This document shows, in pieces, positions 38,301 through 50,900 of a stretch of DNA of 64,000 bases (positions within the stretch are counted from its first letter, which is position 1; the number at the start of each line of letters is the position of its first letter). The DNA lies in contig NC_037644.1 of the NCBI RefSeq assembly GCF_003254395.2, forward strand, positions 12,710,586 to 12,774,585, in the 5' to 3' direction. Under the pieces are notes generated by a model. It was not told the DNA's origin and searched no databases. It saw only the letters and a program-made list of their open reading frames with translations. This stretch comes from Apis mellifera (lineage: Eukaryota > Arthropoda > Insecta > Hymenoptera > Apidae). The position numbers were made by a program, and so were the translations under genes.

Positions 38301-41300
38301 ATTATATTAGATTACGTTTATTTCTGTAATACCATTAATACGATTTAAATATGTTATTTTTAGAAACTAATAATTCTTGATTGTACGTAATAAATCTATC
38401 TTTATACCATTAAATATTTTTCATATTTAATAATTTATTGATCAACGCTATTAATTATTGCGTTATTAACAGCATATGCATGGATACTTGTGGCAAGTGG
38501 TAAATGTCAATGGAAATATGTTACTTCGCATCATATATTTGGTTTCATACCAATACAATCTTTCCTCCAACCGTTACATCAGTCTTTAATGCTTTTTTGA
38601 GAGAAGATAATAAACTTTTTGCGTGTTATTAATAGTAATAAAATTCGTTGCAAATTCGTCGATATTCAATAAAATTATAGCGATCAATGTCATTCTAGAT
38701 CTTTTAGCGGAACTTGATCATATTGTCTTATAGTATCCTGTGTTGATACCATCCGGATTCGATATTTTCAGCTGTTGGCCAATTCATCGATCTATTGACG
38801 TAATTCGAAACCATTTATATGCGAATACTAGTATTTTCATAAAACTCGTTTGGTACTTTCACGATCGAGACAACAGGAAGTGTCTGGCTGAATTCTAACG
38901 GGTGTACATACACGAAAGGAGCGAGAAGTCGCGCGTGCCGAGCTTAAGCAACGAAGTTGTATATAAATAATGGGGCGAGTGTAGCCGTTCTCCTTTCAAT
39001 CGTCCTTCGACTTGATCGCGTCTACTACTCTCCGCACATACGTTCACACGAATTCTTAACTTGAAGTATTTGCTAAAGTATCGATGGCTTTTTCACTGGA
39101 AAATTTATTACATTGTTCATCATAATTTTATTTTGTCAAAAATTAAATCGCTAATATATCATACGATAATATGCGTACAGTGTCATACTACCTTTGTCGA
39201 ATATTTTCTAGTAAAAAATACTGTACTGTCGTTCAGAAAACTTATCAACTTTCACAAATGAATAGTCATATCTCAAAATACAGTGACCTCATTAACAATG
39301 CTCTTACTCATGTCGGAAAATACATATATTTATCCATTCTTTACTACTCCTGCAGAAATATATAAAATTATGACTCTATAATAATACAACTCTGTTAATA
39401 TGTGCATAAACATACATAAACATACATAAACATACATCTTTGTTATATTTCACGAAGCCTTTATTTGTAAACGTTCCATGTAAACGTATGTATAAACGAG
39501 ATGATGTAACCTCGTCACACGATTTAAAACCGATTAAAATCACTCGCGCCTTTTCTCTCATTCAATAATGTATTTACGTTCAACTGCAGGTCGCAGAACT
39601 ACATCTGACTGGTATGACGATATTTTGAAATAACACGTTTCATGCTTATTGTACCGTGACTTTTCTTATTCAAAGCGAGTGTAAAAGGCGAAAGATTCGT
39701 GTCTGCACGCAATGAAACAGCCACACGATCGTGCCATTTTCTGGCCTACAATCCTAGTGAAAACGAAGCCTAAATAAGAACCGCGCCTCGTCGAAGATTC
39801 GATGCTCGATACGCACTTTCCATGCCGAACACGCCGTTATTATGATACTTTATAATTAAATCGTAGATTCTCGATACGCGAATCGTTCGAATTCAACTAT
39901 CGAATTCAACTAACGTATACACGATGAATGTGATGATTAATGAATAATTTCACGTGCAAATTGGCACCATTAATAATTTATCATTAATATTTATTTGTGA
40001 AATTTTGTATAGAAATGCGATAAAATTTTTTTTGATTGATATTTAAAAAATCCTTCAATTCGATATTATTCTGTTAAATTGTTGATTAATCAGTGTTACA
40101 AATATTACTAGTTTATAGTGCTTTTTCAAAATTGAAAGTTGGAAAGTCACGAGACTTAAACAAACGATCGATATAGAAACGAGGCGTAAGGAAATAACTA
40201 CATGCATAGATATTGCTACGCATATTGGCACGAACTTTCTCTAGAGAAGTTTCTTTTTCAAGGTTAATGATTCAAACGAGAAAAATGAATATATCTTACT
40301 CATCTTGTAACATTATTTATAGAATGCGAATTAATTATGAATTATTTTGGAAAGATTTGATTCGTGTTTTTGAATTCTTTTAACTTGATGATTAATTTCA
40401 TGATAATTTGGTTATGCGATTTAAGAATTTTATCTATTATAAGATTCGTAAGATGAGTATTACTAAAACTTACACTGAAAAGAGCGAGGACGAGGTGCAC
40501 GATGAAACCGTGTCATATTTCACAGAAATCATTTATATGGAAACCGTACGTCTTGCACGCCCACAACACGAATGAGGATATATCTGAGATTTCAATTTAC
40601 AGTTATATCGTGACGAAATTAATATTCATATTTTCAATTAGTCTTTAAGTTGTAAAGCAATAATACGCTATTTATATATATCATAATCTTTTCAAGAAAT
40701 GGAAACTAAGTTTTTTGAATAAAACATGAAAAAAGTCATTTGCTTTGCATTTATACTTCTATATTTACTGATGATTTAAAAAATGGCACAATTCGCATTC
40801 TATTGTTGAAAAGAAAACATTATTTTTAGAATTCAGATTTGAATAACAAATCAAAAAGTATATTTTTAATTTTTCTTTATTAAAAAAAAAATAAATCAAT
40901 GAATGAAACATAAACAAATTTATCATCATTGAAGATACTATGCATCGTAAATTACCTAATAAGAACCTTTTACTTTTGATCTGATTAGTTTAATTTATGA
41001 TTCTACTAACGCCAATTACCCCACAAACATGAAATTCATTTGAACGGAATCATATTTTTTTTTCTCTTAATTTTATGAATTCAATTTAGCATTTAATGAG
41101 CGTAAAATATGATTCTGAATTTCGATATTTTTTTTATGAATGTTATATGATGTACGATAATAGAAAAAATAGTACATGTCAGAATTATCATGTCAATTTT
41201 ATCATTCACGATTGAAATTAGATATATCCGTTTTAGGGAATCATGATAATCGTACATATCGAAATCGTTATTGCACGTAACAATAGAAGTTCAATTGCCT

Positions 41301-42316
41301 TATCGTGGTACGCGATTGTAACACTCGTACAGAATTGTGGTTCTATTGTATTGCGTATTGTATCGCAATGTACCAGGTCACGAAATCAAACTATCTAGTA
41401 TTGCGGTTATCCATTTATCTCACCTATAGGTTTAAGGCCGGCTTACACGAAGTATACTGTGCTATTAGTAAAAATATTTGCACACAAAAATTTGCACATA
41501 CCATTTGTCCGAACATATCTACAATCTCTTCATCTATTACGTAGTAAGATTATATTATGATTGTTGTATCTTGCTTGTAAAATAAGGGCAAAAAAAAATA
41601 TTATTAAAAAGTTAACCTATAAAATAATGTTAAAAAATTAACCTATAAAATAACCTACGTATAATTGAAACATCTAATACGATAAAAAAAATGTCAATTA
41701 ATATTTCACAGCAACTGAAATCGAAAATTTTGTTCGCTGTTAAAACGACAAAGAATACGAATTAAGGCAGAGAGATTTTACCGTACCCAGTGAATCGTGA
41801 CAGTCATACACCGTCGACTCGCCGGATTACATAAATACCACCTACACATTCCACTCGTATTACGTTGTCAAAATCAAACGGGATCTTTCAGTGCCGTGGT
41901 TGAACAAACTTGCAAGCCCGTCGTTGCTCGTAAATCACACGGCAACAATATATTATTATACTTCGAAGAATCTGAGGGCGCCCCGTTGTAGGGTAGTAAA
42001 AATTCAACCGAGACAACCTGGAATCCCATAAATCTTCCACGACACATACGTCCGCGGGGACATTCGCATTTACTCTGTTCTTTATCCATGAAAGGATTGC
42101 GCGGATAACATCAGTAACGCGCCCTCTCGGTCGGAACGCAAAGTAAGATGCACTGTTGAATTTGCTGTTCTAAAGGGATACGTTTTCGCGGGTGTGTTTT
42201 CAGGAAAAAAGAGACGTACCTTGTTGACAGTTGGTTGAAAAGAAGGAGCAACCAAGAATCAGAAACGTGAAAATCACATCAACGAGCCGGTTATCGTTCC
42301 TTTTGCGTCTCGACAT
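32397..42316 (-). CDS. Mucin-like type I membrane protein with SEA domain (uncharacterised)
   Basis: Function unknown; I do not recognise a named orthologue. Exons on the minus strand: 42316-42220, 36784-36302, 35942-34982, 34903-34298, 34170-33867, 33792-33722, 33632-33439, 33359-33232, 33148-32969, 32894-32397; in frame to 1173 residues. Order of parts: signal peptide (1-32, hydrophobic VIFTFLILGCSFFS, ending at Cys/Gln); acidic Glu/Asp/Ser-rich region (to about 260); Ser/Thr/Pro-rich mucin-like region with repeated (F/L)-(L/V)-P-x-x-Y motifs; poly-Thr; a SEA domain (about 784-905) containing GSILVDYFV at 843-851; one membrane span (926-948); and a cytoplasmic tail (949-1173) with ten 12-residue repeats. 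It is probably a glycosylated surface protein of an epithelium. Intron 1 is 5.4 kb. Confidence 0.88.
32400..32777 (-). repeat. 36-bp coding tandem repeat in the SEA-protein tail
   Basis: About 10.5 copies of a 36-bp unit, each encoding a variant of YDTNLSRHDRSD. Conserved positions are Y1, D2, T3, N4, S6 and a final D or N. Repeat number and charge pattern vary along the array (HDRSD, HNLPN, HDLPN). The array lies in the predicted cytoplasmic tail, and translation stops two codons after the last unit. Confidence 0.92.
37869..38120 (+). CDS. Possible small secreted protein, 83 aa, unrecognised
   Basis: ATG-started frame on the plus strand inside intron 1 of the SEA-protein gene. The N-terminus is basic then hydrophobic (FWLAIVLFSRILYFLG, about residues 9-24), like a signal peptide. 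The rest has three cysteines (GC..GKC..WVC) and a basic end. Local GC is higher than in the flanks. Against it: no homologue comes to mind, no visible introns, and the frame is short enough for chance. Confidence 0.2.
   Translation: MAVRSAHKFWLAIVLFSRILYFLGRMSELFRLATPRDILEKGCISGKCVVTGIVPWVCPRWNRQSSRPSKSESEYKLRRGYAI
38955..39060 (+). promoter_or_regulatory. Possible TATA-type core promoter
   Basis: TATATAAATA at 38960-38969 is followed by CpG-rich DNA and an initiator-like TTCAATC at 38996-39002, about 36 bases downstream. The spacing is slightly long for a classic TATA-Inr pair. The strand is opposite to the host gene. No downstream exon was identified. Confidence 0.3.
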
Positions 42317-45300
42317 TTTACCTTTCGCACTTGTTCACACCGCGCACTTATTCGAATGTAAATCGATTTCGAGGCTGTTCGCCCGACTGTCAGAATAACA
42401 CTGTCATCGTAACGAGATTGAAATTGGCGGTTTTTTTTTTCGACACTTCGTACGTGCGTGTCGTTGGTTCATCAACGGACAACGAGTGGACACATCCTCA
42501 CGGTATAAAAGAGACGTTCGCGAGCACGGCGCGCTTGTCACTGGTCACGGGTAGAAAGCAAAATCCCACTTTCACTTGGTGGCTGCGCGCCTCGCGAGGC
42601 GGAGCTGGCACGTCGAGGCCATCGCGATCTTTCCCTCTCCTTTCTGTTTCGCTTCTTCTCGGTTACCTCTCTTCTTGTATAAGAGAGCCTTTGTGACGAT
42701 CAACGAGAGGGAGCCAATACTTAGAAAAACCGTGGGGACGGGTTTTAGCAAAAATTTGAGAACGTCCGGGTACGACCTTTCTTGTATCTTCGCGAAGGTC
42801 GCGAGCGAGGATCAACGATCTTTCGCAAGCGATTTTAGAATCGGGAGTCAGCGTTTCCGACACGAGCTCGAAAAACCCTCGAGAGATTGAGATTGTTTTG
42901 CATCCTCCAAATGGAAGAATTCCTCGAAAATTTATTTCTCTTCTGAAATAATATTCCGATTCTTTTTTTAGAAACTCTTTAAAGAAGAATTTAATATATT
43001 AATATTTCATACTTTTGTATAATTTTCATAAAGATTATTTTAGTTTTAAATTATAAAAAAAAATATTTTCTAAATTTCTGATAATAATCATAACTTTCTT
43101 CTCTCATAAATACGAATATTTTAAGGAGATAGAAAAGAAAGAAGATATATGTACATACATATAAAATATTTACAATCAATTTTTTATAATTACCGTATAA
43201 TTGCTATTTTTTAAAATATTTGCGTTAAAGTTTTTATTCTTATTATACCGGTTCGACTCATCGTTTAAAAATTAAAAAAAAAAAAAAAATCTTATCTCTT
43301 TTTAGTTTCACATGCTGGAAGAAACATTGCATATATTTCACATTTTGATGCACTTGCATTATTCATAAAATGCATTTAAGCTATATATATATAAAAAGCG
43401 TTTACCATTTTTATTTTAGAACCACCTTCTCTTTGAACTCGAAAGAATGCAGTTTTAAGAATGTTATAATATAGGTATGTCCTTCGTCAGGACCTTCGAA
43501 AATATTTTTTTACTTTTTTTTTTTTTTGATTTTATCCTGTCGCTGCACGTTCGTTAACCCTTACCGGTTACTATCGACCTTTATGAATCGACATATCCTC
43601 GATTCCTGAACTGATTCACATCCGGCCAGAAACCAGATAGTCCCGAAAGAAAAAAGAACGAACAAGGTCTCAGCCAGGGAAAGTATTTATTATGACGCAA
43701 CTAGATTGACGATGATACTTTATAGTAGCTTTTAAATTGCTACCTCACCAGGGGGATTAGTATGTGTTCACGTGTTTTACGTCACGTACGATTTGCTTTT
43801 TTGTTTTTTCTTTACTTTTTAAGTTCCTGTTATTGACCTCTTGCGAATGCATCAACACAAGAAGAAAAAGGTCTTTTCCCTTTACAGTGTTTTCATGAAA
43901 GTGTTTTTTAAAGCAGAAAATGGATGTACAAACTGTTAAATGAAATAAAATTATTATTAAAACAATATATTATTGCATTTAACATTAGAATGATTTGATT
44001 TATAAAATTTAATTATTCAAATTCTTTTTTTTAAATTTTTCCATGTATAAATTACAGGATATTTAGATGTATCTTTTAATAAAAAATTTGCGGTGTATAT
44101 TCTGTAGTTAGAAATAAGAAAAATCGTAAAAGGATCAAAAGGATGCAAAAGTATCAGGATGGTTTTACATGTACAGTGAGATTCTGTTTAAGGAATACAC
44201 GTAAATTAAACTTTCATAGAAATTTATTGTTATTTGGATTTTCACCTACTATTCATGTAAAATTACGACAGAAGATTCGATTACAAACTAGCCACAGCGT
44301 CAAGTTGCCAATTTGTATTCCTGCCGAGTTAGCAGGAAGTGCAACATGGTCCCGATTGTAACGGTAACGACAAAGATGTACCATATACAATCATGTACGG
44401 TATTTTGTTTCGTGATAATGATACGAATTTACGGAAGAACACACACACATCTTTTATCTATATCTATATCTTTCAATTTTATATAATTATAATTTTATAA
44501 TAAAAATGATGAGATTTTAATGTAAAATATATATATATATATATAAATTATTTTGATCAAGAAAAAAAAAATGTCTGTTTGTAAAATTTATGGAAAAAAA
44601 TTATATGAATATTTTTTTCGAATTAAATTTTATATTTGAATTTGTATATTTAAGTATTAAAAAAGAAAAAAAAATTGAACTATATAATAGCGTACCTTTC
44701 TTAGATAGATGCAAGCGTTGAAATCTCCGTTCCAGGCGTTGAAATCACCGCGTATATTTCAATGACTGACATAGCTTGTAAGAATGAAAGAATATGTAAA
44801 TATATAGCTGTTTATTAGAGATAGTATATAAGTCGTTATTTATATTCATTTGATCAAATGATATGTAATAAATAATTATTATTGTTCTCCAATATTTGAA
44901 ACAAAATCATGCAATGAATAAGTATATGATTGAGAAAGCAAAATTGTTTTCTTTCTTTTTTTCTTTCTTTCTTTCTTTCTTTTTTTTTTTTATAATGTTA
45001 CAATGCGCATAAATTTTATAGTATTTATTTTATATACATTGAATATATTGTAACATTATAATATTACATAATCGTACTAAAATTAATTAATATTTTTCGG
45101 ATAAAAATAAACGATTTCAATATTCTTCGATATAAAATAAAATTTACAAATTAATATTTTGATAATTTTTATGATTTATCTTCAATTATTTGTACTACTT
45201 TACACTTAATTGTTTACGCAAGTCTGTAATGAAATATTATAAAACATTAGAAATAAAAAAACGAAAATAATAAATTGTTGGGAGATGTGTAAAATTTGTT

Positions 45301-46202
45301 TTTTTTTTCACAAATTTTTATGAATGATTTATTGAAGAAAATATATTTTCCTAATATACGTTTTATGAATTTCGTACCGTAAAAATGCCACATGAATAAA
45401 TTAGTAAATAATTGTTACTATAAACAATAGAATTTTTTGTATGCGTGATAATTTTTTTTTTTTTTTTTTTACGAATTCTTTAGAATCAAAATTTTTTATG
45501 ACAATGTTTTATAGGATACTTACGTTTCATGATCCAATAAAGCTGTATGAGAAAAATAATTCGAAAATTGAAAATTATTTTCGAACTATATATACTCCGT
45601 CAAAAAATTATGGTGCATGATTGTCGTACGTTATACATTTTTTTTTTTTGTTTGTTTTAGATACATAAGGATTAAAATTTTTTTTGGACTATTATATTTT
45701 TAACATCAGTTTATAGAAATTCACTGCGCATGCTTTTAAACTAGTTGAGAGTGTGCGACAAACACTCGTTGCAATTCTCATGTAATTTTCATACAAAAGA
45801 TTCATAATGGGGTGCTTATGTAACAAACCTGGATAAAATATGTATAAAATTCGCACTTTATGATATTACTATAATAATTCTTTCGTTAACTAGTATCTAT
45901 TTTAATGTAATCCAACAAATAATGATATGCTTACACTATGGCATCTTTACAGTATGACACACATTTTTTTTAGCTGTGTGGAATTGGCGTTAGTTTTATT
46001 GAATCCTATAATTACAGGCGATAATCATCTCGTGTGTAAAGTACTTCAATTCAACTACAGCTATAAATTCAATCACTGATTTGTTATTTGGACACCATAT
46101 ATATACCATGCTTTGATGCGGGCCTCGTTTAGCTAGAACAAAAATAGATTCCGCAAATTCAAACAGGTATAGACATCTTTCTTGCTTCATTGGAGACGAT
46201 AA
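42317..46202. other. Spacer between SEA-protein gene and TCERG1
   Basis: Bases 42317-42900 are CpG-rich and are the likely promoter of the SEA-protein gene. They also contain a plus-strand TATAAAA at 42502 with no gene assigned. The rest is AT-rich: near-repeats gcgttgaaatc(t/a)ccg near 44715-44750, a (CTTT)n tract at 44947-44990, several poly-T runs, and a minus-strand AATAAA at 45995-46000, the probable TCERG1 poly(A) signal 203 bases past its stop. No coding sequence is supported. Confidence 0.55.
44947..44990. repeat. (CTTT)n / poly-T tract
   Basis: Imperfect cttt repeats running into a pure T run. Simple sequence only. Confidence 0.85.
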
Positions 46203-47879
46203 TTACTTTGTGGTTGGTCTTCTTGAAGGTTCGGAGGCAGTAGGCGGTGGAGGTGGACCCCTACGTGCCAATTCTTCTAAATATCCCATTAATAAACGTG
46301 TTCGTTCAGCAGCAGCTGCTTCCAATACAAGAAATCTTCTATCCTTCCTCAAAATTTCTTCAATTTCTGCTAAATGTCCGCTATTTTCTTGTACTTTTTT
46401 GTATGTCTTATCAGTAATAAGTTTTGTTTCCTAAAATTAATATTTAAACAAATTTATTAGATATATATAACTCATTCAAATTATTATTTATTTATTTATT
46501 TATTTTTAACATACTTGTAGAAGTTCTCTAAAATCGGCTTTAGCTGCGACAAGTTTATCTTTAATATACTCTTTAAATTCTTTTTCACATTTCTGCAAAA
46601 ACAATATATAAATATAACATGCATAATATAATATATGATCATTTTATATCTTTAATTAAATTACATACTCGATCACTGGATGAAAATTTAAGATATCTAG
46701 GATCGTCTTTCAGTAATTTTTTTATATCTCGCCACGATGCAGTTAATTCAGTAGAAGCTCCTACTTCATCGAGAAGTTCTCGGAATTTATCACGTTTTTT
46801 GCGACTAAGCTGTTCTATATGTTCATTAAATAATCTTTCTTTCTCCTCACGATCCAAGCTTTCTGCTAATTCCCATCTATGATCCTTCCTTAATTGTCGT
46901 TTAGCTTCTCTCCAAGCTAAATCACCATTTCTCACCTAAAACACATTTTCAATTATTGAGGAATTGAATTTATTTAAAATTCGAATTATATCTTTATATA
47001 AATTGTGCCAAAATGCATACTAAATCAGCAAGAAGAGCACTGAAATGCTGTACAGCCTCTGTGTGACGATGATGTTGCCTTTCCTTGTCTCTGTCGCGAA
47101 GATGTGTAGCAAGAGTTCTTTGAACTTCTCTTTCTCTTTCACGAAGGCTCGCTTCCGCCCTTCTTTCACGCTCTCGTTTCTGTTTCTCACGATCTTCCTC
47201 GGAATCAGATTGATCCTCCGCATTCTCCTTCTAGATAGATAAAAAAACCATCGTTTAAAATCGCCATAAAATAATCTTTTAATCAAAACTCAAATAATTT
47301 GAAATACTCACGTCATTTTCTTTTTTCGACGGTTTTTCATCATTATCCTCAATTTCTCCGCTTTCTTTCTCCGATACCGCATCCTTCTTTTCTTTACCAT
47401 TTTCCTCCGAAGGTACTTCGCTCCTGCGTTTTTTGTCCTTTGAACTGTCCTTGTCAACCCGATCCTTTGACGATTTTTCCTTATACTTATCAACATCCTT
47501 ACGGTCCCTATCCTTCTTCTCCGATTTATGATGATCTTTTTCCCTGTGCCGGTGGTCTTTGTCTTTCTCCTTCTCCTTTTTCCTCTCCTCCTTTAGCATA
47601 CGAATGTAATCCCTAAACCAATCTTCTCTCGTGCTTGCCGATTCTACGACTCTGTATCTCCAATCAGATTCCAATTTTTTCTTACAATCGCTCCAATGCG
47701 AATGCCTGTCGATGTCTTTGTGTTCACGTAGCATCGCTATGAATTCCTTTTTCACCTGAAACGCATTTACCATAAGAGTTTTCATCGCTGAAAAATAATT
47801 ATCTCTTGCTTACACTCTATTTTATACAATTTTCTTAAAAAATTGAATCTCTTATTTATTTCTTTAATCTTTTTTTCTT

Positions 47880-47917
<38 letters not shown>

Positions 47918-50900
47918 TATATATATGCTTGTTTCAGTTTTATCATGCACGCTTAATAAATTTCCAACCAATGATTACATGTTCAGCCACATTACAATCA
48001 CTTTATATTATAATATATATATGTATATGGTATATGTATATGTATAATATATAAATGTACGTTTATATCATATAAAAATTTATGACTTGTAATGTGGATC
48101 AAACAATGTACAACTTGCAAACCTTTTTATTGGTTTTCAAACTACATTTCGTTAGGGGTAGAAGAAATAGTCATTCATGTCATTCGTTCGTATCAGGAGG
48201 TATCACAACGTTAAGGGCTCTACTTGTTGGAATTTTTAATGAAATAAGCTGGTCAGTTTTGCTGAAAAAAATTATAATCATTATAGCTGTAAAAATAATT
48301 AATTTGCTAGCCGAATCATCATTAAATACTTTGCATAATATAAAATATAAAAGATCAATTACATATATTGATATAAAATATAGAATATTAAAATAAAAAG
48401 GGAACAAGATATGCTGTTATTTAATGATGAGACGTGTATAAAATGAATAAATTTTTATCTGCTGCCCTTGCTGAAAAGAAAAATATCGTTAGTACATAAT
48501 AGTCATCGCGAGATTTTGAAAATATTAAATTTTCAGCCGTTCAAATTACGAAACGAGGTTTTTACTTTTCTTATTTATTCTATATGATATCTTCCCAAAT
48601 ATAATAAATTTCTATTTTTATATTTTTTTCATTGAAAATTTTCATAATGATAATATATATAATGTAAACATAGAATTAATGTAAAATTTTTCTAAAAAAC
48701 AGAAAGAATATTTAAATTAACTTAATCTTTAAAATTTTCTACTAGTACAAACTATCTTAAAATTTTTTATTTTTTAGTTAAATTTTTATTAGCATAAAAG
48801 ATTTTATGATTTACAAGTTAATTCATTTTTATGCTTCTTGGTTCCTTTACTTTTTATATCAAAATAAACGATGATATTTAATATTTAATGCATTTCCAAA
48901 TTTCCCATTACGTAATTTGTGAACGACCTATATTGTTTAAGAATTTGTTTACGTAAACTTATTACGCGTCTATATTTCACAATGAAAGTTGAATAAAATT
49001 CAGAGTTGCTGGCACATTTCGGTCTTAAATTTTCTATTATAGTTATTACTCGGATCCTGATCCTATTTAAATTTTAAGGCAATATAAAAAATTTGTGCCA
49101 CAATTGTCTAACTTTTATCTAAATACAATAGTTTCAAAGTCCACTTCTATTATTTTAACGACAAAAGCAGTCAAGGTTCTCTGAAGAATACAAACCAAAT
49201 TTCATAAAAGCACACTCATTCTATCATTTCAATGTACTCATCTCATGTTGCTTCAAATATATTAATTTTTAAACAAAAAAATACCATATTTCATGGCAAG
49301 TCATTTATAATTTTCATAATAAATGATTTATGAAGAAATAGATATTAGAAATTTTGATATTAATTGAAATGTAAATTATCAATTTCTTATATAAAAAGCA
49401 ATTTTTTTATGTATTAAACTTTATACTATGTATAGACATAAGAACAATAATTAAAAAAAAAATAATAATATTTAAACTTTTCCCATCTCTAATTATCAAA
49501 AATACTTTTATAAAAACTTACGAAATCGATAGAATTATATTTGATGCAAGTGTAATGCAAAGAGAGAATTGATTTGTTCTTATGTTGATACATTGATTGT
49601 AAAATGAATTGGTAGCTTTTCTTTTTTTTTTTTTCAAGAAAAATAACGGTTCTTTATCTCCAGAAAACAGAACAAGATCTGCAAATATGTTGTTGGAATT
49701 GATGCTACCATTAGGGATTGATACCCCACTTTTGTTGATAATAAATTTAATTTTTTTGAAATTGGTTTTGATTTTTGGGGAAAAGTTAATCTTTTGAAGT
49801 AACGAGGATTACGAGTAATATACAAATACCGAGTTCGTTCATTCTCATGACTCTGCTTTGGAGTAAAGAATGCGGCGCGCGAGGGTGTGCCAACTGTGCC
49901 ACGCAGTGTAGGTGGGGATGGTAGATGACATCATCCATGCCACCAACCAGCTTCAGAACCAAGCCACTCCACATACGGAACCTGTCCTGCCTGCCTCCTG
50001 ACTGAAGTGGAGAGTTCAGAACACATAAGTATATAAGGAACCGTCACATACTAAGATTTTATTCTCTACATCTCCCATCTTACAGCTACAAAACTTTTGT
50101 CTATCGAGAAAATCTACTGGAGTAGAGAATTATTAGAGAAACTTCTCCTGGTATGTGTTCTTCAGCCGTTAATTTAGGAATTCATATTAGATAATCTTAC
50201 AAGTGGAACAAAATAGTAACATACCTATAGAACCTGAAAGAATAATTAATTATTGCTGAAAATATAAATGTATTAAATATTATATCCTGTTTAATTTAAG
50301 ATTAAAATATTTCTCTTCTAGTTATTACTCATTTATGTATCATCGCATATTATATCTTTTTTGAATAATAAGATAATACAAATTTTACTTTGGTGGTGAA
50401 TAAAAACTTATTCAGGTTTTATATTAACTTATCGCGAATATATTATATGCTATATTTTTATTTGATATTTTCTTCCTTGATATTATATGATTTTTCAGAA
50501 AAAAATGAAAGATGCATATATGAAAATAAGGTAGCATGGAAAAGGAAGTAAGGTTTGATGGATATATTCTAAAAAAACTTTTTATGATACTCTGATATAG
50601 TTGGAGAATTGAGGTACAATAAGATCTCCATGAAAACCAATTTTTTTTTAATAACATATTACCATTTTATTATAATTTTAAAAGAATTTTAGAAAAAAAT
50701 AATAAATACCTCAATTCTCACATACTTCAAAAATTTGATATATTTTTTTAACTGCGTAAATGTGAAATAACATTTATAGGATTTTTTTTTACTTATGATA
50801 TTGAGTAAGGTGATATTAAGTAATGATTATTTAAAGTATTTATAATATTTTAATTATGATTTTAATATTGTAGTATGAATCCTGAAAAGTAATATTTTCA

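Larger units (their letters stand above)
36785..42219 (-). other. Large first intron of the SEA-protein gene
   Basis: The donor is AAG|GTACGT at 42219 and the acceptor TTACAG|AG at 36785. On the plus strand it holds an 83-codon ATG frame (37869-38120) with a hydrophobic N-terminus. It also holds a TATA-box-like sequence at 38960-38969 in CpG-rich DNA and a 10-base tandem repeat near 39408-39437. First introns of this size often contain enhancers, but I cannot name any binding site with confidence. Confidence 0.6.
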
